Assembly (NCBI GenBank): GCA_003024785.1
Contig: PUQB01000247.1
Coordinates: 124,001-188,000, forward strand
Direction of reading: 5' to 3'
DNA: 64,000 nucleotides
DNA from: Selaginella tamariscina
Taxonomy: Eukaryota > Streptophyta > Lycopodiopsida > Selaginellales > Selaginellaceae
The first letter of the stretch is position 1, and each line of letters begins with the position of its first letter. This document shows positions 1-17,853 of the stretch, in pieces. The translations under genes and the position numbers were made by a program. The notes under the pieces were generated by a model, which ran no database searches, was not told where the DNA came from, and was given only the letters and a program-made list of their open reading frames with translations.

Positions 1-586
1 AAAAACTTCAGAAGTACCAGTATTATATTATGATATCCACGTATATAGGTGTATATAGTATAACATACATATCTACACACACACACACACACATATCCTG
101 TGTTTTGGCTGCTATAAAAAATATTATTGACGAAGATTTATCACTAATAAATAAAAAATAATAAAAGGATTTCATTATCTACTATAGCTAAACGTAAAAA
201 CAAAAAATAAAATTAAATTAAATATATTCTTTTAAGTATAATATAATTATTATTCAAAATAAATATGAATTATCTAATTCGAAGAGGCAATTTGAATTAA
301 GAGATGTTCTGAGATGAAATCATACAATTTATAAACTCATTTTAGATGGTTAGCATGCCTATTAATTATTATAACACTTTGATCAATAAAACTTCATTTT
401 AATACATGTGCGACACACACGCACACACATATGAACTAATTTTGACTATTTTTCTTTTGAATACGTTTTAAATGTAACAAAATTAATTATTAATTTAGCA
501 TTTATATAGTATGTTTTATCAACAACATTGCACTAATTTATTATTTATTTAAAATATGTTTTATTGTTTTTATTTGTAATATTTAG
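1..586. repeat. Direct repeat, left copy
   Basis: This AT-rich stretch matches about 5845-6582 in the same orientation. Shared landmarks are a 'gatatccacgtatata' stretch, 'tgttttggctgct', and a block running from 'cactttgatcaataaaac' to 'catatgaacta'. The match ends at about base 586, exactly where an inverted repeat begins. The left limit lies outside the window. No coding potential is visible. Confidence 0.75.
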
Positions 587-1505
587 TTAATAAAATTGCA
601 CAAGTAATCTTTGAATTATGCTTTTGTAATTCTTTTAATAATTAATTGTGCACATACACCACATTCGGAAGGGTTATATAATCAATAATATTCATTTAAT
701 AAATTATGTAATTAAGAACAATGCCATTCTTTGAGCAAAGAAAATAATTTTTCAATGTTTGTGATTAACATGTTTTAAATAAATTTACGAGTAACTTTTT
801 ACATTTATTCTTAATTTAAAAATTGTAATTTTCTTTAACACATTGTGTGTAAGAATTCTAAAATAGTCATCAAATGTGTTTGTTGGTTGTTTTGTGTATG
901 TATACATATATATACACTTTGTGTGTAGACAATATAAGATTTAATTATATTAGTATTATATTTTTGAATATTAAATATATATTAAAGTCAATATTTTAAT
1001 AGTAAAATAGTACAACATACTAATCGTCGTTTGAAAGCTAACTCAGCATCTCTAGTATTTCGTATTTCGATTCTACTATAGAAAGTTTCTGTTATCTAGA
1101 TCATTTTTAAATAACGTTTATTCAAATAATTAAGCTTATTATTAATTTAATTACCACCATTATATAATAGTATATTTAAATTCTTTTTTTTTTTAACATA
1201 GAGTAATAACTAAACTAGATATGCTTCATTTAATATATCCATGTAAACAAATGCATATATAAATATATATCATATCTATCTATCTATTTATATATTAATA
1301 AATGTAATTTTAGGTCATAATTTACTCCACTGGATCAAATTAGGGTTAGGGTTCTACGCGCACTGTAGGTATGCATTCTTCATTCAATCTGTAGCGGCAG
1401 GCATCAGGCACTCGCATTCAGGGCAGTAGAGAGGTCAATACGCTCGTTAGCATTATGGGAATGTCTTCCAAGGTTATAGTGTTTTAGTGAGATTTAGAGT
1501 TAGCA

Positions 1506-1780
1506 ATGAAGATAGAAGAGAAGGATCAGGTGAGAGGTGGATCGGCAGTTCTGTGCCTCTTACAGGTACGTGTGTGTAAGTTAGCATATTAAATGTGTAC
1601 ACACACAGTTGCATATATACAAACAGAACATATGAAGATGTGCTTCTAGCCTACATATATACTGTGTGTGTGTGTAACTGTGATGACACATACAGTAATG
1701 TATATTGTGAAATGGAAAGGGGCTTCACAACTCAGGGACATAACGGCCACAAGTATGATCCAATTGCCTCGGTCCGTAAG
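1506..1780 (+). other. Two candidate exons of an unrecognised gene or gene fragment
   Basis: A GC-richer island interrupts the AT-rich block. An ATG at 1506 opens a 20-codon reading frame that ends at a good donor (CAG|gtacgtg, about 1566). A second exon-like stretch (about 1701-1776) follows an 'acatacag' acceptor, ends at 'gtaagtat' and would encode KWKGASQLRDITATSMIQL. The two are not in phase as they stand. No further exon is seen downstream, where a (CT)n(TA)n tract and AT-rich DNA follow. I do not recognise the protein. It could be a captured gene fragment. Confidence 0.25.
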
Positions 1781-1870
1781 TATATATATATATTATGTGC
1801 ATATTCTGTGCAACTCAAAACTCACAGTTAAACACACACCACACACAATAGCATACTGCATGTAGATACC

Positions 1871-1881
1871 CATTCATTCAT

Positions 1882-1927
<46 letters not shown>

Positions 1928-1945
1928 ATATATATATATATATTC
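1871..1945. repeat. (CT)n(TA)n microsatellite
   Basis: A CT tract followed by a short TA tract inside the AT-rich inverted-end block. Confidence 0.9.
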
Positions 1946-4900
1946 ATGGTATATACAATATAATGTGTTATATTTGACCTTGGTGAAGGAGTTTTGTTTA
2001 AAACCAATTTACCTTTATTTTAATGTACTGTTTGGGAACCTTACATTTATAGTAAACATATATACATAGAAAGAATCAAAGTGGAAATTAATGGATTTTA
2101 TAAAATATTGGAAATTTACTTAAGATATGAACTCATGTATATTAAAATCATGTATTGTAAAGGATGAAAGGATGTTAACATGTGCAAAAAAGATTTAAAA
2201 AGTTAAAAAGATAAGTGAGAGTTTTCACATTCTCAAAATGTTCTCTGTATTTCAAGTGTTTTTATAAAAAATTAAATAAATTAATAAAGATTTTAGGTAT
2301 GTATATATACATGTGTATGTTTAAATGTTAATATAAATAGTTGTATACATGTCTTGTTTAATTACTCGTGCGTTACATATATATATATAGAGAGAGACAT
2401 TTATGATATAGTAGATATAAATAAAAAATAGAAAAGTGATGTGTGTACATGACGTGTGAGTACATAACAAGTGTTTTTATGAAAATTATTTCTTAATATT
2501 CGTACCATGGACCATTGTCGAAAATTGATAAATTATTTTAATTCATATTTATTTATTTTTGTGGCACATATTGAATTTAAAAATGATAGTGAATTGCTCC
2601 ACATTTAATAAACATTAACAATGTTTGAATAAACAATTAATAATATGTAATACATTATACATTTTAAATTAAAGATATTTATCATAAAATAATATATATA
2701 ATGAATTGTGTATTAAATTAGTTATTGTGTTACATGTTTACTTTACTTTAACTTAGTTTGAATTATTATATTTATATTTTTTTAAAATAAATTTAAATAT
2801 TAAGTTGTAAAGTAGATGGTAAATAACATTTTGATAAAGATTTAAGGAGTTTTGTTTATACTTTTGTGACGATTATTAGAGTTGTATTGGTTTAATTAAT
2901 TGTATTATAAAAGTATAAAAAATATTAAAAGTAATACTCAAGAATGTGTAATTGCCTTTTGTAAGAAGGCGAGTATATAAAGTAATTAAAGTATATGCAT
3001 TTGAAATTTGTAAATATATTTAATATTTATGAAAAGAATATTGAATATGTATTTAAATCATGTGTAGTTTTTAAGAAAATCAAGTTGATGTTGAATGGTT
3101 TTTTAGATAATAAATAAATCATTAAAGTATTTTAACTTTCTAAAAAAAAAAGTTATTAATTATTGTTTATTGTTATTATTATTATTATTACAATTTAAAA
3201 ATTCACGCTTCATGATTATACACCTTCATTACATAGTACTTAGTTATTATATATTAAATAATATTGGTTAATTACATACTTTTGAAGTATTTAGTAATGG
3301 TGATGTGTAATTATAAGGTGTAAATTTGAATCTTATTTAATAATAAATAATAATTAATAAGAATCTTTTTTAAGAAAATGACAATATTGAAATAGTTTAG
3401 TGATTCATTATTTATTATAAATTATTGAACATTAATTTTACTTTCTTAAAAGTACATATTACTTGATATTTTTATAAATGTTAAGTGTTTTATAATAATC
3501 CTTTCAGTTGCATACATTTTGTCTACACATATTAAGATTTGTACGAACAAATAATGGTACATTTATTTTTATAAATATCTCTTTATTATTTTTTTGTTTT
3601 TTTAATTGTACTTTAGTTGTATTAAATGTATCTTACTTGTCCCAATATTTATTTTCATTAAAAATGTGACATACTTAACAAATGTATTAATACTTTTTAA
3701 AAATGTCAACATTTTAAATATGTAAAAAAGAAACAAATTATAGTAACTCAATATTCGAATTTACTTTCAAGAAAATATAAATGTAATTATTAAAATAGAA
3801 ATAAATATGTAACATAGTAATTAATTTAATATATAATAAATAAATGTATAACATTTTATGCTAAATACTTTTAATATATAATGTATAATGTGTTATGTAT
3901 TATTTAACTGTTTATTCATGTTTGTTTAATATGAAATAATTCATGATCGTTTTAAGTCAAGTACATAATTTAATAATTTATTAATTTTTAATAAGATTTA
4001 TATGTATAATATTTGGGAATATTACAAATTTTATATTATGCTTATGGTATTTGTAATTCATCAATAATAACATCATCATTAATAATTTAAAGAAATGTGA
4101 CACTTGTTTAAGAAGTGGTACATTTATGAGATGTTTACACATTTTATAAACATATATGTTGAAGTTGTAAACAAAAAATATAAAAAAATTTTTTTTCTTT
4201 TATTCTTTAATCTTTAAAGAGCTTAAAAAGTTTTATTTGTAAAATAATTCATTATTGGTTACACACACACACATCATGTTCTTTTCATATCATTTACATA
4301 CATTAATGAATAAATAAGTAAATTAATATATGATTTTCTTAAAATAATAATGTATTTCTTTCAAACACATTTACACAAAATATTTTCAGAGTTTGTCACA
4401 ATCGTTTGGAAAGAAAATATAATTATCAAGTTTGAGAAAATTAAAATTAAATTATTTCATGTTAAATGAATATAAAGTTAAATATAAGAAAAAGTTTATA
4501 ATCGATATAATTTAAGTTTTACTTGAGGATTTTTGTGCATTTTAAGGTAAGTTGCATAAACTTAATTTAATAAATTTAATTAATGAATGAACATAACTAC
4601 ATTAAGCATGCACTAATTCAACATAAAGAGTAATATCATGGTCGAGTAAAACATTTAAATAAGGTTTTGACATTTATTAAGTAATTCTGAAAAATATTAA
4701 AATTCATGCATTTTGTTAATTAAAGTTTTACGGATATATAGTTTTATATTATGCCATCTACTTTATTATTCTCTCTCTCAGATAAGTTACTACATACAAA
4801 AGTAATTATATATAGCTTATTTATGAAAATTAAAATATAAATTAAATATCATGATAACTAATCATAAGGTTTACACACCATATAGACACACACCAACACT

Positions 4901-5309
4901 CACACATATGCATATATACACATGCATGTTAAGCATATTCAACATAAATTACTATAAATATGTTTATATTGATATAATTATTATATCATGAAATAATTAA
5001 TATTAAAATATATCAATTATAACTTATTTGTAGATTTATATATAGAAGACATCTTAGAATTGGTTAACTTTTTAGCTTTTTAATTTCATAATCACATGCA
5101 CTTATAACCAATATTATTTATAATTAATATATAATAACAATTTAAACGAATATACTATTATTACATTATATACAAAACATATTAAGTTATCAACTTTAAT
5201 ACCTTAGACATTTTAAAATTTACATATATCCAAAGTCATATACTTTTGTACGGTATTATAGAATTATAATTAGTTGTTCACAACATTCTATGAATATTTT
5301 AGAATTCTT
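1946..5309. other. AT-rich DNA without genes
   Basis: More than 3 kb of strongly AT-rich sequence with many stops in all frames. It has short (CA)n tracts at about 4262 and 4875. No gene, RNA or transposase motif is visible. Confidence 0.7.
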
Positions 5310-5844
5310 ACACACTATGTGTTAAAGGAAATTGAAAGTTTTAATTAAGAATAAATATAAAGAATTACTCATGAAGTTATTAAAGCCATGTTAATTACAA
5401 ACATTTAAAAGTTTCTTTGTTAAAAAATGTTGTTAAATTAATATTTTTTAATTATACCCCTCCAAACGTGTGCATGTGCACGAGTAATAACAAAAGCATA
5501 ATTTAAAGATCACTTGTGCAATTTTATTAAAGAGTCTTTATTAAAATAATCCATCTTCACATACTAAACTTACTAAGAATATTATTTTTATATAATACCA
5601 TATATTGTATTTAATCTATTTATCTAATTTAAATTAAACCTTAAGGTGAATCATAACCTTTTGAATTAAATTGAGAAGCACGGTAATGTTTGAAGGCCAA
5701 TATGTTAATTTGTAATTAGATTATTATCTAATGTTTAGTAGTGTAATATTAATATATATTAAATTTATTTAACATATAATTAATAAATAATAAATCTTGG
5801 TAAGCTTGCTTATGGGTCTACATAAAAGTAAATTTCAAATTTTA

Positions 5845-6582
5845 CACATGGTTACATACCAGTATTATATGTATGATATCCACGTATATAGACGTTATAA
5901 ACATAGATACATACATATATATACATACATATATATCTTGTGTTTTGGCTGCTATCAAAATATTACTGACGGACAAAGCTGCTTTCTATTATTTAAGATT
6001 TATCACTACTAAATAAAATAATAATAAAAAGATTTTAATATCTAATACAGCTAAACGTAAAAAAAAGGAAAAAAAGAATTAAAAATTATTATTCAAAATA
6101 AATATGAATTATCTAATTTAAAGACTTGAATTAAGATGTTCTAAGATGAAAATCTTACAATATATAAACTCATTTTAATTTAATGAATTGGTTAACATGA
6201 CTATTAATTATTATAGGAAAAATTATATTTATACCCTGAAATTTATTATATTTACATATATATACTTATATACCTTTCTAAAAAATTTAAATTTACATAT
6301 ATACCTTTTTAAAACTTCAACATACTCTTTTAAAATATAATTAATTAAATATATATTTCTAATTCATAATATATGTATATATTAAGTTTATAACCACTTT
6401 GATCAATAAAACTTCATTTTAATACATGTGAGACACACATGCGCACACATATGAACTATTTTTGACGTTTTAAATGTAACAAAATTAATTATTAATTTAA
6501 CATTTATATAGTACATTGCACTTAATTTATTATTTATTTAGAATATGTTTTATTGATTTTTATTGTATTTTTTTTGATTTAG
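5845..6582. repeat. Direct repeat, right copy, with an internal insertion
   Basis: Matches 1-586. Relative to the left copy it carries about 180 extra bases (about 6216-6390), flanked on both sides by 'tata' and holding two copies of 'catatatacctt'. This looks like a small insertion that came after the duplication. The 5536-5844 spacer before it is AT-rich and holds nothing recognisable. Confidence 0.7.
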
Positions 6583-6637
6583 TACACAAACAAGGTAAAA
6601 TTTATATATCATATTTATTTAATGATTTATAAAAGAA

Positions 6638-13101
<6,464 letters not shown>

Positions 13102-14220
13102 TTCTTCTACAACCTGCATTCGGGATCTAGCTAAATGTAGCACTAATCTGCTGAACATACCAAAAAAAAAGTGGATTTTGCAACACTAACGTGCATAAAA
13201 ATGCGGTTTTGGCCAATTTTGCACAAAATACCACTATCTAGAAAAAATGCGGATTTGCCCATGGCACGCTCACTAAATCCACAGAAAAGATTGCGGATTT
13301 TGTAAGGCGCTTACTATATAAGATATGGATGGAAATCTAGCAATAGATCTACTACAGAATGCGCCAAAATCTAGCAGTAGATTTTCAAAACGCATACATA
13401 CCTGGCGGATTATCCAAGGCGCTCGGGCGCCGAAACGGCTGTGTGCTCCACTCTGCTCAAGAACCCTAAAGAACGAAGCACAGAATGTCCAGGGTTCAAA
13501 CCTCGTCCAATGGTTTTACGTTTAAAAAGTCTAGTGACCGTTTTATTGCCAGGTCAGCCTGCCACGTCCCAGGCCAATTTCTGACCTCATTCGCTAAATA
13601 ACAGATAACTACACATTAGTCTGGTCATAAATTCCGTTAACTTATTTTCTAGTATATTCTTGACATATCCCGGCATAACCGGCACATTATGGGTATATCC
13701 GAATTGTAAACATAATCATAGGTACTATTGTTTTGAAGATTATCGTGGTTAAAAACCGGCTTGACTTCATTACAGCATTAGTTTTAAATTAAACTAATTT
13801 CATTAATCTATAAATAAGATGCAAATACAATGAAAACAATTAAATAATAAATGAAAAGAATTATCTTAACAATGTAACAATCATCATGAATGATATTCTA
13901 ATAATAAATATTATGTTTATATGCACTCATATATTATTATTCGAAACGTATTCATATATTATTACACTTTAAGTAATCCTTATGACATCAACAAATTTGA
14001 AATACGTAAATTGTTGATTAACATCTGCTTATAAATACATGTTAAATTTTTTCAAAGCATTTAAACATAATTCAGCTTAAAATTACGTAATCTATTACAT
14101 GTCAACAAAAAACATCTTAGCATATTCCAGTTCCTGCTAAATGCGTCTGCTAGAAAAATAAGTCAATGCTGCTCATGTCATAAGTCTGTCATGAACTTAA
14201 TTCTGTCTCTCTCTCACACA
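13102..14220. other. Kinesin upstream region and intergenic DNA
   Basis: The first 350 bases upstream of the kinesin hold loosely repeated motifs ('atgcggatttt', 'ctagcaatagat' and 'ctagcagtagat'). The rest is AT-rich. I see no gene. A 'gggttcaaacc' at about 13491 resembles a tRNA B box, but no tRNA fold surrounds it. Confidence 0.6.
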
Positions 14221-14506
14221 CACATCACCTTATGCTTTTACAGTGCTATAGCACTCAATTGAAAGAGCTCTCTCTCTCCCTCTCTCTCCCCCCTCTCTCC
14301 CTCTCCCTCCCTCCCTCCCTCTCTCTCTCTCTCTCTCTCCCCCTCTCTCTCTCTCCCTCACCCCCTCTCTCTCTCCCTCTCTCCCTCCCTCTCTCTCCCT
14401 CTCCCTCTCTCTCTCCCTCTCCCTCTCGCCCCCCCCTCCCCCTCCCTCCCTCTCTCTCTCTCTCACACACACACACATCGCCTTATGCTTTTACAGTGTT
14501 ATACTG

Positions 14507-14565
<59 letters not shown>

Positions 14566-14566
14566 G
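14221..14566. repeat. Long polypyrimidine (CT/CCT)n tract with duplicated flank
   Basis: About 200 bases of nearly pure CT/CCCT, a second CT tract and CA tails. The flank 'cttatgcttttacagtg' occurs at about 14229 and again at about 14482, so the unit (flank plus tract) is duplicated. The open frames across it are repeat artefacts. Confidence 0.9.
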
Positions 14567-14787
14567 CAGCTTGCAGTTTGAATTGTCCAGTTGAACTCTT
14601 GCAGTACTTATGGAGCTGCACAAACTTAACTAGCATGTTAAATGTTAGATAATTGTATATTAAGTGATTATTTTTCAAAGATGAAAAAACCCTGCAGGAT
14701 AAACTTCATAAAATGTGTATTAAAGCTATGTATGTATATATTTACTACATATTTTCGATATATTTTATATAATATATACATACACTT

Positions 14788-14876
14788 CTCAGCCCGACAC
14801 TCTGCGTGCCAAGTACGAAGCTCTCCAGTAACCCATCGGTGAGCTCTTTAATTGGCACGCAAGGAGCCAGGCAGAG
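14788..14876 (-). ncRNA. MIR160: miR160-like microRNA precursor hairpin
   Basis: Read on the minus strand, 14873-14853 is a 21-base sequence that begins TGCCTGGCTCC and ends TGCCA. As I recall the family, it differs from canonical plant miR160 only at positions 12, 15 and 16, all transitions. Bases 14812-14788 can fold back on it. Ten base pairs next to the loop are perfect (ttggcacgca with its complement), and the next 15 positions hold mainly pairs and G:U wobbles with about three mismatches. The 39-base loop can pair further (AAG-GCTC with GAG-GCTT). miR160 is conserved across land plants and directs cleavage of ARF10/16/17-type auxin response factor mRNAs. The mature strand sits on the 5' arm, as usual for MIR160. 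It could be a decayed copy; small-RNA data would decide. Confidence 0.75.
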
Positions 14877-16142
14877 TTGCACTATGTATATCTCACCGTA
14901 GAAATGTGTATACGCAGTGTGTATGCGTATGTATACAGATTGTAACAACAAGTAGAAGAAAGTATTCACAGGAGCTCCTCTTATTCCCTGTTTATATTCT
15001 GGAAGTATAGTGAATATGAAACACTATCTATCTGGAATTTCCACATATAAAAACCAGGCGCTCACGAGGCCATTAAGCATTTTAATTATTTATTTAACAT
15101 TATTAATAATTAAATTAATTATTTATATATTCTTACTCATCAGGGGCATGTGCATTTCTGTAACCTTGGTCGCTCCTTATCTAAGCCGATTTGCATATAT
15201 GCTTTTGGCCTCAAGTACCTCGTTTCATTGTCTTATACCCGTGATCCTGCACACACTTCACAGACCATCATTAGCTTAAAACATTTGATTAATAATAATA
15301 AATATATTATATATATAATATATATACACACACACGCACGCACACACATACACATAGGACAGCGACACTACCAAAGAGTTATGCTAAGATCCACCTGCAA
15401 GCTTGTAAAGTATATGTTAAGTTTAGCATCATATGATACTGTTTTGGACTGACTTACAGGTACTTAGTGATAATTAAGCTTATTAAATGATTAATTAAAA
15501 GTGTTTTAAAGGTTGACTGGAATCAAATATTGGACATTCTTGTCAACGCGTGCAACATAATATATTATTTTGATGCCTCGAATATCCAAATAAATTAAAC
15601 TGATTATTATGTTAATGACTTAATTAGGTAGTTAGGTCGTTTTTGGTACAGAACATGCGTGACGTAGAGAGCTGACAGACTGTCAAACTTTGTTTAATCC
15701 TTACCGTCAAAATGTACGGCTTATATACAAACAAAACTTGATATTCACAATTCAAATACAATGTCTTTTAAAATAATTCTGAATATATATATATATATAT
15801 ATAGAAATGATATTCATCAGATCAGATATTCCGACTGAAAATGATATATATCATATTGCATTATTTCAACCGAATATGATATAAATATTGCATGTAACCA
15901 TCTAAATTTAGACATGTGAGTCATTGGCAGATATACGTACATGTGTGTCTGTATATAGTCCTTACACTTAATTAATCCTTAACCAAGCTACTTAATAGAT
16001 AAAACAATATATACTAAAGAGCATTCTTTTCATTATCATACCTGTTTACATTACACCATTACACATACTATATTATGAAGATGGTGCCTGCATTGAAGAA
16101 GATACAAACATAAGCACACACACACATTTATGTGTGTATGTA
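14877..16142. other. Intergenic DNA upstream of the hairpin
   Basis: AT-rich with short (CA)n and (TA)n tracts. This is where a promoter for the minus-strand hairpin would lie. No coding exon is seen. Confidence 0.5.
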
Positions 16143-16884
16143 TCACCTGAGAACTTCTTTTGTCGCTCTTCGAATTTTGCACTTAATTGTTGGGAGTCCA
16201 AGCTTTTGATGTGCTTCAAAACGGTGGCATCCCGAAAACCCTGTAATACAACAGATATCCATTATCATAACAGCGTGCGTGCAAACACACACGCACGCAC
16301 GCGCAGGTGCATACGCACCATAGTAGGCTCCTTCAACTTCTAGCACATCAATCTGTAAGATATCCTTAAGTTTAACAAAACTAATTACGTTTAACTATTC
16401 CTAAACTGTATTTACCGGTTCCTGGAGTCCTATTTCCGCAATGCTCTCCATCAAAGCTTTCACTTTCTCGGGGTCATTCGTTCGTGTCCGAAGCAGGGGC
16501 CTCCTTATCTGCTCTAATGGAACCTCAGCTATTATCGGACCTCTTCTTTTCCCACCATCCGCAAGCGACCCTTATAACCCTCAGTTATATATGTATTAGT
16601 ACTCTCTCCTCTCTCTCTCTCTCTCTTCTTCTCTCTCTTTATATATATTATATATATATATATTGTACATATAATTTAGCCAAGACTACCTATTTTTAAA
16701 GTTGTTAGTCCAAATAGCTAGTTTATTAAAAATTAATGATAGTTTAGAATGTCATGTAAATTATTACTAATATTCTATATAAGTATATTAATTATAAGTG
16801 TTTACCATTATCCGGAGCTTCTGCTGAGCATTTTACTGTCCCAAAGAAATGTGGCGCTCCTGAAATTGCCCCAACGAATTGCAT
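16143..16884 (-). CDS. SRX: Sulfiredoxin
   Basis: Sulfiredoxin is an ATP-dependent enzyme that reduces the cysteine sulfinic acid of hyperoxidised 2-Cys peroxiredoxins; plant forms act in plastids and mitochondria. Four exons (16806-16884, 16416-16570, 16319-16352, 16143-16240) join in phase to 121 residues, close to the Arabidopsis length as I recall it. Recognisable blocks are PIIAEVPLEQIRRPLLRTRT, then IDVLEVEGAYYG, and the catalytic stretch FSGCHRFEAHQKLG, where the Cys of SGCHR is the active residue. The end is TKEVLR. The first 26 residues (MQFVGAISGAPHF...) are outside the conserved core and may be a short targeting peptide. Its start is the first ATG on the first exon. No frame problem is seen. 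It lies 424 bases downstream of the zinc-finger gene on the same strand. Confidence 0.93.
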
Positions 16885-17307
16885 CTCGCAATACACAAGC
16901 CCTAATTAGGGCAATTAAAGGGTAAAAGTTAATATACACTTAAGGGGAAAATTAATCTGGGTTTAGGGTTATCAGTATATTTGTATTTTTTTATTTTTTT
17001 TTTTTTTCCCATGATGAACAGTTGATTTAATCAAACAGAGAAAAAATAATTAAGAATAATAAAAAAAAAATCATAGCTTTATTCAGTGAATAAAAATATT
17101 TTTCTGTACACTTTCGATTTGGACAAGAAGAAAGAATTTCGAATAGCTGTAGCTGTGTAAGCTTATCCGTGGAAAGAATGTGGTGTTAGCACTAACCTTG
17201 TCTCTTGTCTCTGGATCGTATCTATGTAACAATTAAGTAATTGTTACTTGATTCTCAGCAAAACAATTAGTTTTTCTTCATGTACCTTGCTCTCCTCTAT
17301 AATCTCT
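16885..17307. other. Gap between zinc-finger gene and sulfiredoxin
   Basis: Contains the 3' region of the zinc-finger gene and the upstream region of sulfiredoxin, with short A and T runs. No extra gene is seen. Confidence 0.5.
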
Positions 17308-17853
17308 CTACGAAGCTTGTCCAAGACGAAGCTCGAGGTCTACATTGGGGTCGATATCCTGCATCATCTTCTTCCTGTCGATTATAACTGGACCTGTACA
17401 CTGATCCTTGCTATTCTCCCTGCAAATAACAATCCGTGTTAGTTTCCTACATTGATACGATGAAGAATTGCAGAATTACGTTGATGATGCAGCGGTAGCA
17501 GTGGTCACAATTGTAGAGGAGACCTGCTGATTGTGACTGTGCACCGCCGGAACCGGATACAGCCAGCAGAGGCCCAGCCCGGGCTTAGTAGAGGTTAAAG
17601 CAGTCGTGCAGGAGGCATCGCTCTGATGGGCAGATGAGGATGAGTTCCTGAGAAGTCCCAGCTGATTCGCATACGCCCGCTCGCGTCTGTGCACGTTCAT
17701 GTGCCCACCCAGCGCCTGCGCAGTTCGAAACTCTCTGGCACAGAAGCTGCAGGTGTATGATCTCGGCGGCCACTGCTCGCTACAGGAGGCGGCGTCCTCG
17801 GCGAATGCACGGACTTCCCACGAAGACTCTCCCATTCTCTCCTTCCAGCCCAT
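17308..17853 (-). CDS. SUPERMAN-like C2H2 zinc-finger repressor with EAR motif
   Basis: A single-finger C2H2 transcription factor of the plant SUPERMAN/RABBIT EARS type. Exon 1 (17480-17853) encodes [15 protein letters not shown] followed by [15 protein letters not shown], which holds the plant-specific QALGGH core. Exon 2 (17308-17419) ends [10 protein letters not shown], an EAR (LxLxL-type) motif that recruits TOPLESS-type corepressors. The splice (AAC|gtaatt to tttgcag) keeps phase, giving about 161 residues. ATG 17853 is the first in frame after a stop. Another frame opens further upstream at 17960, but it does not join the finger. Members act in floral organ boundaries and cell proliferation in angiosperms; the role here is not visible. 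Confidence 0.9.

Larger units (their letters stand above)
588..5535. mobile_element. AT-rich block with inverted ends, possible non-autonomous DNA transposon
   Basis: Bases 588-870 and 5310-5535 are inverted copies of each other. Both carry, on opposite strands, 'gcacaagt', 'aaaagcataat' and 'gaattcttacacac'. The 4.4 kb between them is AT-rich with short CA and TA tracts. It shows no transposase; the only exon-like signal is near 1.5-1.8 kb. The ends suggest a large non-autonomous DNA transposon or fold-back element, but no target-site duplication could be defined. A plain palindromic duplication is the alternative. Confidence 0.5.

Noticed and set aside
13480-13512. B-box-like 'gggttcaaacc' suggesting a tRNA or tRNA-derived SINE
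   Set aside because: The T-arm pairs in four of five positions, but no matching acceptor stem, D-arm or clear A box is found 30-60 bases upstream.
14230-14507. Open frames of up to 91 codons on both strands across the CT tract
   Set aside because: Pure repeat translation (RERE, SLSL) without codon bias or homology.
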